Assembly (NCBI GenBank): GCA_014383605.1
Contig: JACNHM010000200.1
Location: 1-7,990, forward strand
Reading direction: 5' to 3'
Source of the DNA: Chloroflexota bacterium
GTDB lineage: Bacteria > Chloroflexota > Anaerolineae > UBA3071
Length of the DNA stretch: 7,990 nt
Notes under the pieces: generated by a model
The model's input: the letters and a program-made list of their open reading frames with translations, nothing else
What the model was told of the DNA's origin: nothing
Databases searched by the model: none
Translations under genes and position numbers: made by a program
Part shown: in pieces, positions 5,764 through 7,990 of the stretch
How positions within the stretch are numbered: position 1 is the stretch's first letter
How the letters are laid out: each line of letters begins with the position of its first letter

Positions 5764-5792
5764 TTGACTATTTCACCCCTTCGTGGTACAAT
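5764..5792 (+). promoter_or_regulatory. Sigma70-type promoter of the putative structured RNA
   Basis: TTGACT (5764-5769), exactly 17 bases, then TACAAT (5787-5792): each box is one base off consensus. The expected start is near 5799. No convincing ORF with a ribosome site begins downstream, which points to a noncoding transcript. Confidence 0.7.
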
Positions 5793-5960
5793 CGGTGTCA
5801 GTCTGGATGCAAGCCGCAGGTGGGAAAACCGTTGCTGCCGCGGACAGCAGCGGGGCGTCACATGTTCCTCTCGCCATCACGAGAGGTCGTCACAGGCCCC
5901 CTCCCGCTTCGTCGAGCGGAGTTCGTCTTCGGCACTCTCCTCTCGGAAAGGCTCGTCGCA

Positions 5961-6177
5961 TGATGGGGGTTCCCCACCTACGGCCTACGCACCCCAGAAC
6001 TACCTGTTTGGGTGCAAGACGCAGGCGGGGACCGCTGTCTCCATCCTGGCTACAGCGGGTTGTCCGAAAAGCCCCTGCCGAAACAGGGGGTTGTCTTCTC
6101 CCGGTTCTTGTCTCCAGGTCTCTCAGCCGAAGCTGAGGTTGTCTATTGATGGGAGAGTTCCCCGCCTACGGCCTACG
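5961..6177 (+). repeat. Internal direct repeat within the putative RNA
   Basis: About 28 bases starting TGATGGG at 5961 recur at 6148 with few changes: GGGGGTTCCCCACC / GGGAGAGTTCCCCGCC, each followed by TACGGCCTACG (5979-5989 and 6166-6176). The copies are about 187 bases apart. Both include CCTACGG in tandem. Only the copies' cores repeat; the DNA between them differs. Confidence 0.6.
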
Positions 6178-6211
6178 GAAGTGTCACCTTCCCGGCACCC
6201 AAACCCAGGCC

Positions 6212-6249
6212 CCGCCAGTGGACTTCGGTCTGCTGGCGGTGTCTCTTTT
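6212..6249 (+). terminator. Rho-independent terminator of the putative RNA
   Basis: A 12-bp stem (6212-6223 with 6228-6239, two G-U pairs) has a C(TTCG)G tetraloop and is followed by TGTCTCTTTTG. It ends 12 bases before the convergent tRNA-Gly remnant. Confidence 0.65.
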
Positions 6250-6260
6250 GTGGCTATAGG

Positions 6261-6431
6261 AGCGGGTGATGGGACTCGAACCCACGACATACAGCTTCTC
6301 AGTAGATCCAAATTCTGTGCTCCAGGCCGGTCCGTGACCCGCCCTGCGATGGGTCACGGACCCGTCGTGAGCGGAAACTTGGATCTGCTGAGCTTGGGAA
6401 GCTGTTGTCTATACACACAAAAATCGCCCGG
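6261..6431 (-). pseudogene. tRNA-Gly(CCC) interrupted in the anticodon loop, 5' half degenerate
   Basis: The 3' half is a good tRNA-Gly: anticodon-stem strand GCTGT (6295-6291), variable loop, T arm GTGGG-TTCGAGT-CCCAT, acceptor strand CACCCGC (6268-6262) and discriminator T (6261), the usual base for bacterial tRNA-Gly. No CCA is encoded (CCT follows). The matching ACAGC-TTCCCAA loop, with anticodon CCC, lies at 6405-6394. Between them is a 95-bp palindromic insert flanked by AAG. Removing insert and one AAG gives exactly 73 bases with a perfect anticodon stem. The 26 bases 5' of ACAGC have tRNA spacing but weak pairing: 5 of 7 acceptor pairs and a T-rich D stem at best. It is therefore probably a decayed gene. 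An unusual intron-bearing tRNA is the alternative. Confidence 0.6.
6298..6392. mobile_element. 95-bp foldback (MITE-like) insert in tRNA-Gly
   Basis: The insert is one long imperfect palindrome: arms 6298-6340 and 6351-6392 around a 10-base loop. The ends are CTCAGTAGATCCAA and, on the other strand, CTCAGCAGATCCAA. The inner arm is a perfect 12-bp GGTCCGTGACCC / GGGTCACGGACC. AAG (minus strand) borders both sides, as a 3-bp target duplication would. It encodes nothing. It could be a miniature inverted-repeat element moved by a transposase elsewhere. A structured tRNA intron is possible, because the ambiguous junction includes the 37/38 position. Confidence 0.6.
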
Positions 6432-6483
6432 TGGACACGCTGAACGCTGCGATGCTCAATGATGGACATTTTGTCCGTCATAG

Positions 6484-6556
6484 TGAGCCGCATAGGAGTC
6501 GAACCTATAACCCACGGATTAAGAGTCCGTTGCTCTGCCAGTTGAGCTAGCGGCCC
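6484..6556 (-). tRNA. tRNA-Lys (anticodon CTT)
   Basis: The full cloverleaf is visible on the minus strand: acceptor GGGCCGC / GCGGCTC, D stem GCTC / GAGC, anticodon stem ACGGA / TCCGT with loop CTCTTAA (anticodon CTT), T arm ATAGG-TTCGACT-CCTAT, discriminator A at 6484. The length is 73 bases. CCA is not encoded, so it must be added after transcription. It lies 52 bases upstream of the tRNA-Gly remnant on the same strand, probably as one tRNA transcript. Confidence 0.95.
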
Positions 6557-6567
6557 AGACGTCACAC

Positions 6568-6595
6568 ATTATACCAGGGATACTTTTTTTGTCAA
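6568..6595 (-). promoter_or_regulatory. Consensus promoter of tRNA-Lys
   Basis: On the minus strand TTGACA (6595-6590), 16 bases containing an A-run, then TATAAT (6573-6568). The expected start is about 5 bases before the tRNA 5' end at 6556. Confidence 0.85.
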
Positions 6596-6663
6596 ACTGA
6601 ACAAGGCGGCGCTCGAATTCGGCGATCCGTGTACAGCGAAGCCTGTGGGCGAAGGAACTTCTT

Positions 6664-7842
6664 ATGCGACGACCAATATCTCATCCAAGTGCAGTTCGTG
6701 CGAGCCTGCTGCTCACTATTTGTGCTCTGCTTCTCGGATGCGGCAAGGCTGTTGACGCTCCCACTGTCGCTCCACTGGAGGCGGAGATCGTATCCCCGAC
6801 TCCAGTGGTTGTGCTGCCTGTGTCGCCATCGTCCACGGTCACCGCGACGCCTTCGCCTGCCACGCCTACTCCAACACCGGCGCACACGCGCCCGTTGCCC
6901 ACGCGCACTCCGACAGCTACGGCGACTGCCATGCCGCCGATGCTCACGCCCACAGTCACACCTACGCCCTCGGCTACGGCGATGCCCTCGCCTTCGCCCA
7001 CTGCGACGGCGCGTCCGCCAACGGCTACGCCTGTTCCTATCCAGCCTGGCCAACGGTGGCCCACGGCGGACGCCGCACAGGCCACGGATCACTACTGGCT
7101 GGCTCGTCCCTTCGGCCCCGATGCCCGACAGTGGGCTGATCCCATCTATCTCTACGGCTCCACCGCCCGGGGGCGCTTCCGCACCCACCACGGCGTGGAC
7201 ATCCCCAACCCCCTGGGCACGCCGGTGCTGGCCGCCGCTCCTGCGACCGTGCTCTTCGCTGGCGGCGACTCGGAAGTGATCTTTGGCCCCTACCCCGACT
7301 TCTACGGCCAGCTCATCATTCTGCGGCTCGATGAGCGCTATCATGATCAGCCCCTCTACGTCCTCTACGGCCATCTCTCGGCGATCCATGTGCGGGAGGG
7401 AGAGCACGTGGTCCGCGGACAACCTATCGCTGCCGTGGGCATGACCGGCATCGCCATGGGGCCGCACCTGCATCTGGAGGTGCGTCTGGGGGCCAACAGC
7501 TACGAAAGCACGTGCAATCCAGGACTGTGGCTGGAACCACTGCCGGGGTACGGCACTCTCGCTGGGCGGCTGATCGACGCCGAAGGGCGCACACTCCCGG
7601 AGACGTCTGTGCTGATCTATCGTAGCGAAGACGCGGAGCACCTCTGGCGAGTCGCCCCTGTCTATGCTGCCGATCCGGGGATTCACCCCGATGACCAGTG
7701 GGGCGAGAACTTCTTACTTGCCGATGTGCCCGCGGGGCGCTACCGCCTGGCCGCCAGGGTGGATGGGCGGGTCGTCAGCCAACAGGTGGTCGTTGAGGTG
7801 GGCAAGACGACGTTCGCTGATCTGGCCCCCGAGCAGGAATGA
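6664..7842 (+). CDS. Lipoprotein M23 (LytM-type) metallopeptidase, 392 aa
   Basis: M23 enzymes are zinc endopeptidases that cut peptidoglycan cross-bridges. A basic start (MRRP) and hydrophobic segment end in the lipobox LLGC, so C26 should carry lipid and anchor the protein outside the membrane. Residues about 31-126 are a Thr/Pro/Ala linker (TPTPTP, TATATA). The M23 domain spans about 145-290: HHGVDI (H175 and D179 as zinc ligands), LYVLYGHLSAIHVREGEHV (H237), VGMTG and GPHLHLEV (H268, H270). The full catalytic set is present, so it should be active rather than a pseudoenzyme. Residues about 296-385 (LAGRLIDAEGRTLPETSVLIY...VPAGRYRLAARVDG) look like a carboxypeptidase-regulatory or Ig-like beta domain. 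The ATG is supported by AAGGA seven bases upstream. It stands alone; no plus-strand promoter was clear in 6596-6660. Confidence 0.9.
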   Translation: MRRPISHPSAVRASLLLTICALLLGCGKAVDAPTVAPLEAEIVSPTPVVVLPVSPSSTVTATPSPATPTPTPAHTRPLPTRTPTATATAMPPMLTPTVTPTPSATAMPSPSPTATARPPTATPVPIQPGQRWPTADAAQATDHYWLARPFGPDARQWADPIYLYGSTARGRFRTHHGVDIPNPLGTPVLAAAPATVLFAGGDSEVIFGPYPDFYGQLIILRLDERYHDQPLYVLYGHLSAIHVREGEHVVRGQPIAAVGMTGIAMGPHLHLEVRLGANSYESTCNPGLWLEPLPGYGTLAGRLIDAEGRTLPETSVLIYRSEDAEHLWRVAPVYAADPGIHPDDQWGENFLLADVPAGRYRLAARVDGRVVSQQVVVEVGKTTFADLAPEQE

Positions 7843-7888
7843 TGCCTGGGTTACCTGCCTCTCCTGCGCAAAAACTGTTTTTGGACAC

Positions 7889-7917
7889 TTGACATCCCAC
7901 GGGGAATCTGGTATAAT
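7889..7917 (+). promoter_or_regulatory. Perfect sigma70-type promoter at the right edge
   Basis: TTGACA (7889-7894), 17 bases, TATAAT (7912-7917): both boxes match consensus exactly, so a strong, probably constitutive promoter. The predicted start is near 7924. It lies 47 bases after the M23 stop and drives a gene beyond the window. Confidence 0.85.
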
Positions 7918-7923
7918 CACGAC

Positions 7924-7990
7924 AGCATGAAAACGACCTGGTGCCCCTTAATAGTTTGGTTAATTCGCGTCTTGGCAGGAGACTACCACA
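7924..7990 (+). other. 5' leader of the next gene, with ribosome site at the edge
   Basis: AGGAG at 7977-7981 leaves nine bases to the window end, so the start codon is likely at or just after 7991. An ATG at 7927 is also open to the end (MKTTWCPLIVWLIRVLAGDYH) but would be nearly leaderless; it may be a short upstream ORF or chance. The product cannot be determined. Confidence 0.45.

Larger units (their letters stand above)
5799..6249 (+). ncRNA. Candidate structured noncoding RNA, about 450 nt, no known family recognised
   Basis: The transcript is framed by a good promoter and a strong terminator and is packed with hairpins: 5829-5853 (9 bp), 5867-5886 (7 bp), 5904-5919 (5 bp), 5989-6015 (6 bp plus inner stem), 6032-6058 (7 bp), 6072-6089 (6 bp), 6122-6137 (6 bp, CGAA loop), 6177-6192 and 6212-6239 (12 bp, TTCG loop). 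Several are followed directly by a short YGTC or GTTGTC motif (5856, 5888, 5924, 6059, 6090, 6138). A module around GGGRGTTCCCCRCCTACGGC occurs twice (about 5963 and 6150). I do not see the conserved cores of RNase P RNA, tmRNA, SRP RNA or group I introns. Position beside tRNA genes and an element-like cassette recalls large ornate RNAs such as GOLLD and ROOL, but no sequence match is claimed. The frame open across it (5662-6462) reads on through the tRNA fragment and is spurious. Confidence 0.55.

Noticed and set aside
5799..6249. RNase P RNA, tmRNA, SRP RNA or group I intron
   Set aside because: None of the conserved cores I know for these (for example the P4 strands of RNase P, the tRNA-like ends of tmRNA, the SRP GGUC/GGAAG loop) is visible.
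6298..6392. Group I intron in tRNA-Gly
   Set aside because: At 95 bases it is far too short, and it is a simple foldback rather than a P3-P7 core.
5662..6462. Plus-strand open frame of 266 codons across the RNA region
   Set aside because: It runs through the candidate RNA, its terminator and the tRNA-Gly remnant. The peptide GDGTRTHD is the well-known false translation of a tRNA T arm.
6460..6480. Hairpin TGATGGACA / TGTCCGTCA between the two tRNAs
   Set aside because: No T-run follows on the tRNA strand and one pair works only on the opposite strand; perhaps a processing element, but unsupported.
6299..6565. Minus-strand open frame of 88 codons
   Set aside because: Its first part (PLAQLAEQRTLNPWVIGSTP) is the typical false translation of tRNA-Lys; the rest reads the tRNA-Gly insert.
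6592..7686. Minus-strand open frame of 364 codons
   Set aside because: Antisense to the M23 gene, with Arg/Gly runs produced by the Thr/Pro linker read backwards.
1..7990. CRISPR array or complete insertion sequence
   Set aside because: No regularly spaced identical repeats and no transposase or integrase frame were found on either strand.

Overview
The window is GC-rich bacterial DNA. It carries near-consensus sigma70-type promoters, tRNA genes without an encoded CCA end, and a lipoprotein M23 peptidase with a long Thr/Pro linker. That combination suits Chloroflexota (for example Anaerolineae). The assignment rests on gene style only and is tentative. The left half looks like an accessory, phage- or element-like gene cassette; the right half looks like chromosomal RNA genes plus one cell-envelope gene.

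Left part (1-3921, all minus strand): a compact operon read right to left. A near-ideal promoter (3956-3984) has a 25-bp palindrome across its predicted start site. It drives two tandem paralogous winged-helix-like proteins, a four-cysteine coiled-coil protein, a small protein with a YGPYKYRRRW tail, two unrecognised small proteins, a 470-residue protein that resembles the DpdA/TGT-like (7-deazaguanine transglycosylase) family, a 51-residue two-helix membrane protein, a 19-residue peptide, and a gene that leaves the window. Most junctions are 1-8 bp overlaps or 1-bp gaps, so translation is probably coupled. No integrase, terminase, capsid or 7-deazaguanine biosynthesis gene is visible, so the identity of the element is open.

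Middle (4034-5622): a terminator, a protein with three excisionase/MerR-like helix-turn-helix repeats, a DUF3267-like membrane zinc-metalloprotease on the same strand, and, head-to-head with the latter, a small four-helix membrane protein gene that contains an in-frame amber codon.

RNA-rich part (5640-6595): about 450 bases with their own promoter (TTGACT-17-TACAAT), at least nine hairpins and a strong terminator, but no credible ORF. This is a candidate structured noncoding RNA. Its 3' module is duplicated upstream of the promoter (5661-5740). Next to it, on the opposite strand, lies a tRNA-Gly(CCC) whose anticodon loop is split by a 95-bp palindromic insert flanked by AAG repeats and whose 5' half is degenerate. 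An intact tRNA-Lys(CTT) with a consensus promoter follows.

Right part (6664-7990): a plus-strand lipoprotein M23 endopeptidase, then a perfect TTGACA-17-TATAAT promoter and a ribosome binding site at the window edge, leading to a gene outside the window.
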